NCBI RefSeq assembly: GCF_018310535.1
Contig: NZ_CP074102.1
Span: forward strand, 6,758,001 to 6,822,000
Reading direction: 5' to 3'
From: Streptomyces mirabilis
GTDB taxonomy: Bacteria; Actinomycetota; Actinomycetes; Streptomycetales; Streptomycetaceae
Length of the DNA stretch: 64,000 nt
Part shown: positions 25,148-33,018 of the stretch, in pieces
How the letters are laid out: each line of letters starts with the position of its first letter
How positions within the stretch are numbered: position 1 is the stretch's first letter
Translations under genes and position numbers: made by a program
Notes under the pieces: model-generated
What the model was told of the DNA's origin: nothing
Databases searched by the model: none
Seen by the model: the letters and a program-made list of their open reading frames with translations, nothing else

Positions 25148-27370
25148 TCAGGAGCGGTCGGTCCGCACGGGGCGGATCGACTCCAGGGTCGGCACCACCG
25201 GTTCGATCGTTCCGTCGGCCGCGAACTCCATGCGGTCGATGGTGGTCTCCCGGTGTGTGCCGTCCCCGCCCGCCTTCCCGGGGCCGTTCAGGGCGAAGCG
25301 GTGGTAGACGATGTACCAGTCGTCGGTGCCGGGGACGTTCACCACGGAGTGATGTCCGGTGCCCTTGATGCCGTACTCCGGGCGCTTGGACAGGATCGTG
25401 CCCCGCTTGGTCCACGGGCCGAGCGGGGACGGTCCGGTCGCGTAGGCCACGTGGTAGTTCTCGCTGCGGGTGTCGTCCTCGGACCACATGAAGTAGTACG
25501 TGCCCTGCCGCTTGACGACGAAGGATCCCTCACGGAAGTCGGGCTGCGTGATGTCCCGCACCTTCGAGGCGTCGAACGACACCATGTCGGCGTTCAGCGG
25601 CACCACGTACCCATGGCCGTTGCCCCAGTACAGGTACGACTGGCCGTCGTCGTCCGTGAACACCGCCGGGTCGATCATCTGACCGGTGAACTGCCCCTTG
25701 CCGACCAGGGGTTTGCCCAGCGCGTCCTTGAAGGGACCGGCCGGGGAGTCGGCCACGGCCACGCCGATCTGCTGCTCGGCGCAGAAGTAGAAGTAGTACT
25801 TGCCGTCGCGTTCGGCGATCGCCGGGGCCCAGGCGTTCTTGTCCGCCCAGGACACATCGGGTCCCAGGTCCAGGATCACACCGTGGTCCTTCCAGTGGAC
25901 CAGGTCCTTCGACGAGTACGCCTTGAAGCTTGTCCCGCTCCAGCCCGCGTAGCCGTCCGTCGTCGGGTAGATCCAGTACTGGCCGTCCAGGTAGCGGACG
26001 TCCGGGTCGGCGTTGAGGCCGGGGAGGACCGGGCTGCGGGTCGCCGCCGCCTCGACCGTCCAGGTCCGGCTCGTCCCGTCCGGGGCCGTCACGGTGTACG
26101 TCTGCGGGGTGCGGAAGTCCCGGTGTGTGCCCGAGGCCGGGCTGACCTTCGCACCCGCGCCGACCGCGAGGGCGGGGGCCAGGTGCCTCAGGTCCGCGTC
26201 CGGCTTCATCGGCAGGACGACCTTCGAGGCCGACTCGGTGACGATCGCGTACCCCTTCTGGCCCTTCGCGGTCGCGTCCACGACCGACGTGCCGGTTGTC
26301 GGATAGGCGGCCAGCAGCCGGTCGTACTCCGCCTGTGTCACCGGCATCACCGTGCCGTGCCGGGGGCTCGCGGGCAGCTGGTAGTTCGTCGACATGGTCC
26401 ACTTGCCCGAGTCGAGGTCGGTCGTCTCGAAGGGGACGTAACCGCGGCTGCCGTACTCGTCGATGAACAGGTACCACTTGTTCTCGGTGTTGGACTTGAA
26501 GACCGTCGGGCCCTCGCCGCGATCGATCGAGCCGCTGCCGATGCAGTCGGAGACGAAGTCGTACTTGGTGTTCGTCAGGGAGGTCGACTTCTCGCCGGTG
26601 ATGAACTTCGAGCAGGGGCTGGAGGAGCTGGGGTCGCGCTCGTCCTTGGTGTAGCGGTAGTAACTGCCCTTGTTCTTGATGACCGTCGAGTCGATGACCG
26701 AGTAGCCCGGGTCGTCCCAGACCTTCGGCTCGCTGAAGGTGCGGAAGTCCTTCGTGGTGGCGTACAACATCTTGTTGTACGTCGATCCGGTGTGGTCCGG
26801 GTCGTCGTCGGCGTACAGCTTGGACGCCCAGAAGACGACGTACTCACCGAGGGAGTCGTCCCAATAGGCCTCCGGGGCCCAGGTGTTGCCCGCGTTGTCG
26901 GGGGCCACCTTCACCAGGCGCTGGTCGGTCCAGTGCACCAGGTCGGTGGACTCCCAGATCATGATGGACCTGCTGCCGTGCCGCTGTACGTAGTCCCAAC
27001 TGCCGCTGGAGTTCTGATACATCTTCAGGTCGGTGGCGATGAGGAAGAACTTGTCGCCCTTGGGGGAGCGGATCACGAACGGGTCGCGCAACCCCTTCTC
27101 TCCGATGGTGGAGGTCAGGACGGGACTGCCCGCGTTCAACTCCCGCCAGTGCAACGGGTCGTTGCCGCGGCTCAGGGCGTAGCGGATCTGCTCGCCGTCG
27201 GCCGTTCCCTCGCCGGTGAAGTAGGCGAAGAGATAACCGGCGTACTTCGGTTCGTTCACGTGCGATGCTCCCGATGGTGACGGTGACGCGGGGCTCGGTG
27301 GGGCGGCCAGCAGGCCCAGGAGGAGCGCGAGGACGGGGATCAGGAGCGCGCGGGCGGTGCGGCGTCGCAT
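25148..27370 (-). CDS. secreted two-domain GH43 arabinan/xylan-degrading enzyme
   Basis: The product has 740 residues. The ATG at 27370 starts a signal peptide (MRRRTARALLIPVLALLLGLLAA truncated by A-x-A near 32). A first GH43-like propeller (about 35-345) has ESTDLVHWTDQ and NTWAPEAYWD. A short Ig-like segment (about 360-440, DGTSRTWTV) follows. A second, complete GH43 (about 445-735) has NADPDVRYLDG, MIDPAVFTDDDG and FREGSFVVKRQG as base, modulator and acid. It probably removes arabinose or xylose from pectin side chains or xylan. It is divergent from PL9 copy 2 and shares a control region with it. Confidence 0.88.
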   Translation of the reverse strand: MRRRTARALLIPVLALLLGLLAAPPSPASPSPSGASHVNEPKYAGYLFAYFTGEGTADGEQIRYALSRGNDPLHWRELNAGSPVLTSTIGEKGLRDPFVIRSPKGDKFFLIATDLKMYQNSSGSWDYVQRHGSRSIMIWESTDLVHWTDQRLVKVAPDNAGNTWAPEAYWDDSLGEYVVFWASKLYADDDPDHTGSTYNKMLYATTKDFRTFSEPKVWDDPGYSVIDSTVIKNKGSYYRYTKDERDPSSSSPCSKFITGEKSTSLTNTKYDFVSDCIGSGSIDRGEGPTVFKSNTENKWYLFIDEYGSRGYVPFETTDLDSGKWTMSTNYQLPASPRHGTVMPVTQAEYDRLLAAYPTTGTSVVDATAKGQKGYAIVTESASKVVLPMKPDADLRHLAPALAVGAGAKVSPASGTHRDFRTPQTYTVTAPDGTSRTWTVEAAATRSPVLPGLNADPDVRYLDGQYWIYPTTDGYAGWSGTSFKAYSSKDLVHWKDHGVILDLGPDVSWADKNAWAPAIAERDGKYYFYFCAEQQIGVAVADSPAGPFKDALGKPLVGKGQFTGQMIDPAVFTDDDGQSYLYWGNGHGYVVPLNADMVSFDASKVRDITQPDFREGSFVVKRQGTYYFMWSEDDTRSENYHVAYATGPSPLGPWTKRGTILSKRPEYGIKGTGHHSVVNVPGTDDWYIVYHRFALNGPGKAGGDGTHRETTIDRMEFAADGTIEPVVPTLESIRPVRTDRS

Positions 27371-27405
27371 GACACATCCTGTCGGAGTCTGGTGGATTCT
27401 GTGGG

Positions 27406-27484
27406 GAAAGCGCTCTCGGAGTGTTGCCAGTGGGGGACAGCGCGTCAATTGATGAAGGCGGCCCGACGGCCAGCGAAAGTTTCG
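27406..27484. promoter_or_regulatory. shared control region: LacI-type operator and CGAAANTTTCG site
   Basis: GAAAGCGCTCTC (27406-27417) is a LacI-style operator near the GH43 start. CGAAAGTTTCG (27474-27484) is an 11-base near-palindrome identical in form to the CGAAANTTTCG element reported in front of actinomycete hemicellulase genes. Both lie in the 234-base gap between the divergent GH43 and PL9 genes. Regulators are not in the window. Confidence 0.55.
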
Positions 27485-27604
27485 ACCTTTTTCGTGAGCC
27501 CCCGGCAACGTTTCCCGCCACCGCGGCGACCAGGGAGCAGAAGCGGGCCGGGGCGGCCCCTTTGGCCCGCTTCGTCTCCCGTCCCCCTAGGAAAGGAACG
27601 CCCC

Positions 27605-28762
27605 GTGCTTCTGAGCACCGGACGCCACCGCAGGACCCGTACGCTCTCGATCGCCGCGGCGGTGGCCGTCGCCGCGGGGGCGGGTGGCGTCTACCTCGGC
27701 CTCGCGAACAACGGCTCGGCGCAGGCCGCCGCCACCACGGTCACCGTCTCCACCACCGCGCAGCTGCAGACGGCCGTCGCCGATGCCGCCGCGGGCACGA
27801 CCATCCAGGTGCGCGGCGGCACGTACTACCCGACGGCCACGCTGAAGTCGACGGCGAACGGCACCGGTTCCACGCGGATCACGCTCACCGCGTACGGCAG
27901 CGAGAAGGTGAAGATCGACGGCTCCAAGCTGGCCGCCGGTTCCTGGCTGGCCGGGATCTACGGCGACTACTGGACCGTCCAGAACATCACCTGGCAGAAC
28001 TCGCCCGCCCAGGGCTTCGTCGCCACCTCCTCCGTCGGCGGCGTCTTCAAGAACCTCGTCACCGCGAACAACGGCGACTCGGGCTTCACGCTGCGCGGCG
28101 ACGGAACGACCGACAACCTCGTGCAGAACCTGGACAGTTACGGCAACTACGACGCCGCGAACCACGGGCAGAACGCCGACGGCATCGCCATCAAGTTCGG
28201 CTCCGGCACCGGCAACAAGGTCACCGGCGCGCGCCTCTACAACAACGCGGACGACGGCCTCGACCTCTGGCAGTTCTCCTCGCCGATCACCATCGAGCAC
28301 TCCTGGTCGTACGGCAACGGCAAGAACCGCTGGAACGACTCCGCCTTCGAGGGCAACGGCAACGGCTTCAAGCTCGGCGGCGGCGGGGCCTCGGTCGCCC
28401 ACGTCGTGAACAACGACGCGGCCTGGGACAACGCGGGCAACGGCTTCACCGAGAACTCCAACACCGGTGCCATCGTCCTCAACCGCAACACCGCCTACGC
28501 CAACACCGACGCGGGCTTCTTCTTCGCGACGGGCAAGGCGCGGCTCGCCAGGAACCTCGCGGTGAGCAACAAGGGCGGTCTGGACAAGCTCGGTTCGTCC
28601 ACGGTCTCCGCGGCCAACAACTGGGACAGCGGCACCTCGACGCCGTCCTTCAAGTCGACGGACGCGACCACGGCGTACGGCGCCCGCTCGTCGAGCGGCT
28701 CGCTGCCGGCGACCACGTTCCTGACGACGGGCTCGACGACCATCGGCTCGACCATGAACTGA
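27605..28762 (+). CDS. secreted pectate lyase, polysaccharide lyase family 9 (copy 2)
   Basis: The product has 385 residues. GTG at 27605 follows AGGAAAGGAA. A basic N-terminus and a membrane-like stretch (residues about 14-32) form the signal. The beta helix contains NHGQNADGIAIKFG, YNNADDGLDLWQF and GNGNGFKLGG with the PL9 calcium aspartates and the catalytic Lys. Very close to copy 1 at 17300 from end to end, so a recent duplication or transfer, though the signal peptides differ. It is transcribed divergently from the two-domain GH43. Confidence 0.85.
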   Translation: MLLSTGRHRRTRTLSIAAAVAVAAGAGGVYLGLANNGSAQAAATTVTVSTTAQLQTAVADAAAGTTIQVRGGTYYPTATLKSTANGTGSTRITLTAYGSEKVKIDGSKLAAGSWLAGIYGDYWTVQNITWQNSPAQGFVATSSVGGVFKNLVTANNGDSGFTLRGDGTTDNLVQNLDSYGNYDAANHGQNADGIAIKFGSGTGNKVTGARLYNNADDGLDLWQFSSPITIEHSWSYGNGKNRWNDSAFEGNGNGFKLGGGGASVAHVVNNDAAWDNAGNGFTENSNTGAIVLNRNTAYANTDAGFFFATGKARLARNLAVSNKGGLDKLGSSTVSAANNWDSGTSTPSFKSTDATTAYGARSSSGSLPATTFLTTGSTTIGSTMN

Positions 28763-28797
28763 CGCACCCGCGTACTGACGTACGAGGGAAAGTGAAT

Positions 28798-28825
28798 GCC
28801 CCCGCCGGTCGTCACCGGCGGGGGC
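28798..28825. terminator. 12-bp perfect hairpin terminator
   Basis: GCCCCCGCCGGT (28798-28809) and ACCGGCGGGGGC (28814-28825) close a four-base loop and are followed by GTTCC. It sits between the convergent PL9 and PL3 genes and can end both transcripts. Confidence 0.85.
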
Positions 28826-28870
28826 GTTCCTCTGACTGGCTCCGAAGGGGGGCTCAGGCCAGCAGATCCC

Positions 28871-29701
28871 TTACTTGTACGTGATGTCAGATGACGAGAA
28901 CCTGCAGAAGGTTCCGTCCGCGCCGGTGCCGAGCTCGGTGGGCTCCTTGCCGCTGCTGTTGCCCTTGAAGCGCACGCAGGTCTTGAGCTTCTTCTTGGTG
29001 TCGCCGGTGACACGGATCTTCGACAGCGTCGCCGTGTCGCCGAAGTTGGAGTTGATGCCGACCAGCGCCTTGCCCGGGGCGGTCGCGTCGATGTCGCTGA
29101 GCACGATCGTGCGCTTGACTTGCGTCTTGCAGTTGCCGCAGGAGCGCGCCAGCTTGCCGAAGTTCTCCACGTGGAAGCCGGTGATGGTGAGCTTGCCGGC
29201 GCCGTTGAACTGGAACACCTTGTCGGAGGCCTTCTGCGCGCCACCGCCGATGACGTCGTACTTCGCGGACGACGCCTTGCCCTTGAAGGTGGCCGCGTCC
29301 TCGCCGACGTCCAGCCACCACACGTTCTGCAGCGTGCAGCTGCCCAGGCAGTGGACGCCGTCGGCGGCGGGGGTGCCGATGATGACGTTCTTGAGGACCG
29401 CGCCGTCCTTCAGCTCGAAGATCGGGCCCTGGTTCTCCGACTGGTCGGAGGTGCCGAGAGAACCGCTGCCGAAGAACTTCGTCAGCTTGCCGTCGTAGGT
29501 GCCCGAGACCGAGATCGTCTTCGAGACGGCCTTGCTGCCCTTGGCCGTCGGCCAGACAGAGCTGGCGCCCGCCGTGCTCAGCATCGACGTCGTGACGAGC
29601 GCGGCCCCGGTGATGCCGAGGGCGGTGACCCCACCGATCACGGACCGCCGCTTGGTGAGGCGGCGACGGTGCCGGACGCGCTGTTCAACTCGTGCAGTCA
29701 T
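28871..29701 (-). CDS. secreted pectate lyase, polysaccharide lyase family 3
   Basis: The product has 276 residues. After a basic N-terminus, a signal helix (about 25-45) precedes the small PL3 beta helix: QGPIFELKDGAVLKNVIIG, AADGVHCLGSCTLQNVWWLDVGEDAATF and KVFQFNGAGKLTITGFHVENFGK (first 20 shown in parts). These are typical, with paired cysteines (CLGSC, CGNC). It lyses polygalacturonate with calcium. ATG at 29701 is preferred because AAGGAA lies nine bases upstream; ATG at 29710 would leave almost no spacing. The sigma/anti-sigma-like pair lies just upstream on the same strand. Confidence 0.87.
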   Translation of the reverse strand: MTARVEQRVRHRRRLTKRRSVIGGVTALGITGAALVTTSMLSTAGASSVWPTAKGSKAVSKTISVSGTYDGKLTKFFGSGSLGTSDQSENQGPIFELKDGAVLKNVIIGTPAADGVHCLGSCTLQNVWWLDVGEDAATFKGKASSAKYDVIGGGAQKASDKVFQFNGAGKLTITGFHVENFGKLARSCGNCKTQVKRTIVLSDIDATAPGKALVGINSNFGDTATLSKIRVTGDTKKKLKTCVRFKGNSSGKEPTELGTGADGTFCRFSSSDITYK

Positions 29702-29800
29702 GAAGCGCATTTCCTTGTGGGGAGGGGACGTGTTCGTCTCCTGGTCGCCGCAGGTGAGGAAAGGGTTGCCGCCGGCCGCAGGTTTTTTCGAGGGGACTTT

Positions 29801-30664
29801 CTACGAGTCGCCGTCGGTGCCGCTCGCGGCGGCGAAGTCGCCCGCCACCGACAGTGTCCTGTCCGTGGTCCTCGCGTTCGCCGAGTAGCGGTCGTCCTTG
29901 GCGTCCCGGCCGCCGCGGGTGTGGTTGTACTGGCCCGCGAAGACCCACTGGCCCGCCGCGAGGGTGTGGCCGTCCTTGAGCACCCAGGTGTAGACGAGGA
30001 AGCCGTCCTTCTCGGCGACCGTCGTCGTGAAGTCGCTCTCGGGTGCCGAGCGCCAGGAGCCCGCGTCGCTGACCCCGCCGGTCAGCTTGATCTTCAACTC
30101 GACGGTGAGCGAGGTGAGTTTGTCGGCGTTCTTCAGGGTCACATTGCTCTGCGCCCAGAAGTCGTTGCTGTGCGGATCGACCGAACCGTCGGACCACAGC
30201 GAGCCGTCCTGGTTGCCCGCGGCGGGCGCCTTGGGCGCGGCGGGCGAGGAGTTCACGGCCGAGGGAGTGTCCGAGGGGGAGGCGCTCGCCTTCCCTGACG
30301 GTTTCGAGGCACCCGAGGTGTGCGACGGGTGCGGCACGACGGGCGCGCGGCTCGTCGCGTCCGGGGAGACGACCGGGGTCGGCGAGACCGCGACCGTCTG
30401 CTGCGGCGGGTTGTTCTCCTGCACCGCCGCGGCCACCCAGTAGCCGCCGACCGCGAGGACGCCCGCGACCGCGGCCGTGGCGCCGACGACCCGTCCCCAG
30501 CCGAGCACCGGCGGACGCGCCGCACGCCGGGGACGACGCTCGGAGGCGCCGGACATCCCGCGCTCGACCCGGGCCAGGATGCGCGCGCGGTCGGGCTCAT
30601 GCGCCTCGGCCGCCTCGTGCAGCCTGGCGCGCAGCTCGTCGTGCACGTCCTGCGCCTTCCTCAT
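29801..30664 (-). CDS. single-pass membrane protein coupled to a SigE-family sigma factor, likely anti-sigma or sensor
   Basis: The product has 287 residues. The cytosolic N-terminus (1-55) is helical, charged and opens MRKAQDVHDELRARLHEAA. One membrane helix follows (57-82), then a Ser/Pro/Thr-rich linker (85-150). An extracellular beta-rich domain (about 151-280) is rich in aromatics (FWAQSNVTLKN, VYTWVLKDGHTL, QYNHTRGG). There is no HxxxCxxC zinc anti-sigma motif. ATGA overlap with the sigma gene shows coupling. The extracellular domain resembles a ligand-binding sandwich, possibly carbohydrate binding; that is inference. Confidence 0.65.
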   Translation of the reverse strand: MRKAQDVHDELRARLHEAAEAHEPDRARILARVERGMSGASERRPRRAARPPVLGWGRVVGATAAVAGVLAVGGYWVAAAVQENNPPQQTVAVSPTPVVSPDATSRAPVVPHPSHTSGASKPSGKASASPSDTPSAVNSSPAAPKAPAAGNQDGSLWSDGSVDPHSNDFWAQSNVTLKNADKLTSLTVELKIKLTGGVSDAGSWRSAPESDFTTTVAEKDGFLVYTWVLKDGHTLAAGQWVFAGQYNHTRGGRDAKDDRYSANARTTDRTLSVAGDFAAASGTDGDS

Positions 30665-31251
30665 CGGTCCCTTCCTCCGGCTCCACCCGTGGGCAGCACA
30701 CCGGCGTGCACCCGCATCGGGGCCTCGTCGGTGCCGAGGAGCCGCTTCAGTTCGGCCATGCCCTTCGACGTCTGGGACTTAACCGTACCCACGGAAACAC
30801 CGAGGGCGAGCGCCGTGTCCTTCTCCGAGAGGTCGAAAGCGTGCCGAAGCACGACACATGCGCGCTTACGGAACGGCAGCCGGCGCAGCGCCTCCTGGAC
30901 ATCGATCTTCCCCGCTATGTCGGGGTTCTCGGTCGTGTCCTCGCGCTGCGACCAGAACAGTGTGATCCGTCTGCGCTCGCGCACGGCGCTGCGGATCCGG
31001 GTGCGGGCCAGGTTCGCGACGACACCACGGGCGTACGCCACCGGGTGGTCGGCCGCGCGCACCCGGTCCCAGCGGTGCCACAGCGCGAGCAGCGCGTCGG
31101 CCGCCAGATCGTCGGCGGCGTCCGCCTCGCCGGTCAACAGATGGGCGAAGCGGGCGAGTTCGGCATGGTGCCGCTCGAAGAAGGCGTGGAACTCCACGGA
31201 GGCTGCGTCGTCGACGACAGTGCCCACGGCTACCTCTCCTTGCTGCGGCAT
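30661..31251 (-). CDS. SigE-family ECF RNA polymerase sigma factor
   Basis: The product has 196 residues. Region 2 is at about 20-90 (FFERHHAELARFAHLL, then DDLAADALLALWHRW for -10 binding). Region 4 is at about 130-180 (ALRRLPFRKRACVVLRHAF, DTALALGVSVGTVKSQTSKG) with its helix-turn-helix. No C-terminal extension. It is the first gene of a pair with the membrane protein and lies upstream of the PL3 pectate lyase in the same direction, so it may control it. Its own promoter would be in the 236-base gap 31252-31487, where no clear motif was seen. Confidence 0.9.
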   Translation of the reverse strand: MPQQGEVAVGTVVDDAASVEFHAFFERHHAELARFAHLLTGEADAADDLAADALLALWHRWDRVRAADHPVAYARGVVANLARTRIRSAVRERRRITLFWSQREDTTENPDIAGKIDVQEALRRLPFRKRACVVLRHAFDLSEKDTALALGVSVGTVKSQTSKGMAELKRLLGTDEAPMRVHAGVLPTGGAGGRDR

Positions 31252-31487
31252 TTGAGCAACCGGTGCGGGTGCGTGCGTATACGGCCCCCGTGCGCCATCC
31301 GTGAAGGAATGGTGCCCCTGTGGGGCGAGATGCGTGAGCGTACCAGCGATGCGTACAGGGCTTCGAACAGCGTATGGCGGGCCGAACTTGATTCCGTAAC
31401 ACGGTGAAAACCTGAAAGCGGTTCAACGCGGGAACAATCCAGCCAGCATCCGCACACCCAGCACGCAGGTCACAAGGAGTATCAGCC

Positions 31488-32939
31488 ATGTCCGAAACCC
31501 AGAAGGCGGCCGACCGGCCAAGTGCCGTGCCACCAGCGGCGAACAGCGTCGACCGGTTCTTCAGGATCTCCGAACGGGGCTCCACCTTCGGCCGGGAGAT
31601 ACGCGGCGGATTCGCCACGTTCTTCACCATGGCCTACATCCTTGTCCTGAACCCGATCATCCTGGGCAGTGCCAAGGACAAGTTCGGCCACCAGCTCGAC
31701 AGCGGCCAACTCGTCACGGCCACCGCCCTGGTGGCCGCGGTGATGACCGTCATCATGGGCGTGGGCGGCAATCTGCCCCTCGCGATCGCCGCGGGCCTCG
31801 GCCTGAACGCCGTCGTCGCCTTCCAGATCGCCCCGCTGATGAGCTGGCCCGACGCGATGGGCCTGGTGGTCATCGAAGGCGTGATCATCTGCGTACTGGT
31901 CCTCACCGGACTGCGCGAAGCCGTCATGAACGCCATCCCGCAACCGCTGAAGCACGCCATCGGTGTGGGTATCGGACTCTTCATCGCCTTCATCGGCTTC
32001 GTGGACGCCGGTTTCGTCAGCCGCATCCCGGACGTCGCGAACACCACCGTGCCGGTGCAGTTGGGCGCGACCGGCTCGCTGACCGGCTGGCCCGTGCTGG
32101 TCTTCTGTCTCGGCGTGCTGCTCACCATCGGACTGATGGCACGCAAGGTCAAGGGCGCCATCCTGATCAGCATCGTGACGCTGACCGTGGTCGCCGTGAT
32201 CATCAACTCGGCCGCGGACATCAAGAGTTGGGGCCTGACCACGCCGAAGATCCCCTCCGACGTGGTGGCCACCCCGGACTTCGGTCTCGTCGGACACTTC
32301 AGTCTGTTCGGCGGCTTCGGCGAGACCGGCGCCCTGACCGTCGTCCTGCTGATCTTCACCCTGATCCTGTCGGACTTCTTCGACGCCATGGGCACGATCG
32401 TCGGCATCAGCGCCGAGGCCGGACTGCTCGACGAGGAGGGCAAGGTGCCCGGCATCGGCCGGGTGCTGTTCATCGACGGCGCCGCGGCCGTCGCGGGCGG
32501 CGCGGCCTCCGCCTCCTCCAACACCGCCTACATCGAGTCCGCGGCCGGCGTCGGCGAGGGCTCGCGCACCGGCTTCTCGAACCTCATCACCGGCGGTATG
32601 TTCGCCCTCGCCCTGTTCCTGACCCCGCTGCTCACCATCGTGCCGCTGCAGGCGGCGGCCCCCGCCCTGGTCGCGGTCGGCTTCCTGATGATGACGCAGG
32701 TCAAGCACATCGAATGGGACAGCTACGAGATCGCGATCCCCGCGTTCCTGACCATCGCGGCGATGCCGTTCACCTACTCGATCACCAACGGCATCGGGGC
32801 CGGTTTCGTCGCCTACGTCGTGATCAAGGCGGTGCTCGGCAAGATACGCGAGGTCCACTGGCTGCTGTGGGCCGTGTCGGCGCTGTTCCTGGTGTACTTC
32901 GCGATCGATCCCGTTCGGCAGCTGTTCGGCGTGAAGTGA
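31488..32939 (+). CDS. NCS2-family purine permease (AzgA-like)
   Basis: The product has 483 residues with about 12-14 helices. It carries the AzgA-type GREIRGGFATFFTMAYILVL opening, the GLGLNAVVAFQ substrate loop and DFFDAMGTIVGISAEAGLLD. These mark the hypoxanthine/guanine/adenine importers driven by protons, rather than uracil or xanthine carriers. It acts in the inner membrane for purine salvage. RBS AAGGAG eight bases before ATG at 31488. It stands alone, divergent from the sigma factor and convergent with a PBP. Confidence 0.9.
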   Translation: MSETQKAADRPSAVPPAANSVDRFFRISERGSTFGREIRGGFATFFTMAYILVLNPIILGSAKDKFGHQLDSGQLVTATALVAAVMTVIMGVGGNLPLAIAAGLGLNAVVAFQIAPLMSWPDAMGLVVIEGVIICVLVLTGLREAVMNAIPQPLKHAIGVGIGLFIAFIGFVDAGFVSRIPDVANTTVPVQLGATGSLTGWPVLVFCLGVLLTIGLMARKVKGAILISIVTLTVVAVIINSAADIKSWGLTTPKIPSDVVATPDFGLVGHFSLFGGFGETGALTVVLLIFTLILSDFFDAMGTIVGISAEAGLLDEEGKVPGIGRVLFIDGAAAVAGGAASASSNTAYIESAAGVGEGSRTGFSNLITGGMFALALFLTPLLTIVPLQAAAPALVAVGFLMMTQVKHIEWDSYEIAIPAFLTIAAMPFTYSITNGIGAGFVAYVVIKAVLGKIREVHWLLWAVSALFLVYFAIDPVRQLFGVK

Positions 32940-32966
32940 CCGTACGGGTGTGAAGTGACCGTACGG
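32931..32966 (+). repeat. 17-bp direct repeat that duplicates the permease stop region
   Basis: GTGAAGTGACCGTACGG occurs at 32931-32947, including the last codons and TGA stop of the permease, and again at 32950-32966, separated by two bases. The copies are identical, implying a recent duplication. Confidence 0.85.
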
Positions 32967-32969
32967 AGG

Positions 32970-33002
32970 AAGGGCCGCCCCCAGGGGTGCGGGGCGGCCC
33001 TT
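32970..33002. terminator. 12-bp perfect bidirectional terminator
   Basis: AAGGGCCGCCCC (32970-32981) pairs with GGGGCGGCCCTT (32991-33002) across a nine-base loop, between the convergent permease and penicillin-binding protein genes. Confidence 0.88.
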
Positions 33003-33018
33003 CGTCGTGCGCGGTGCG

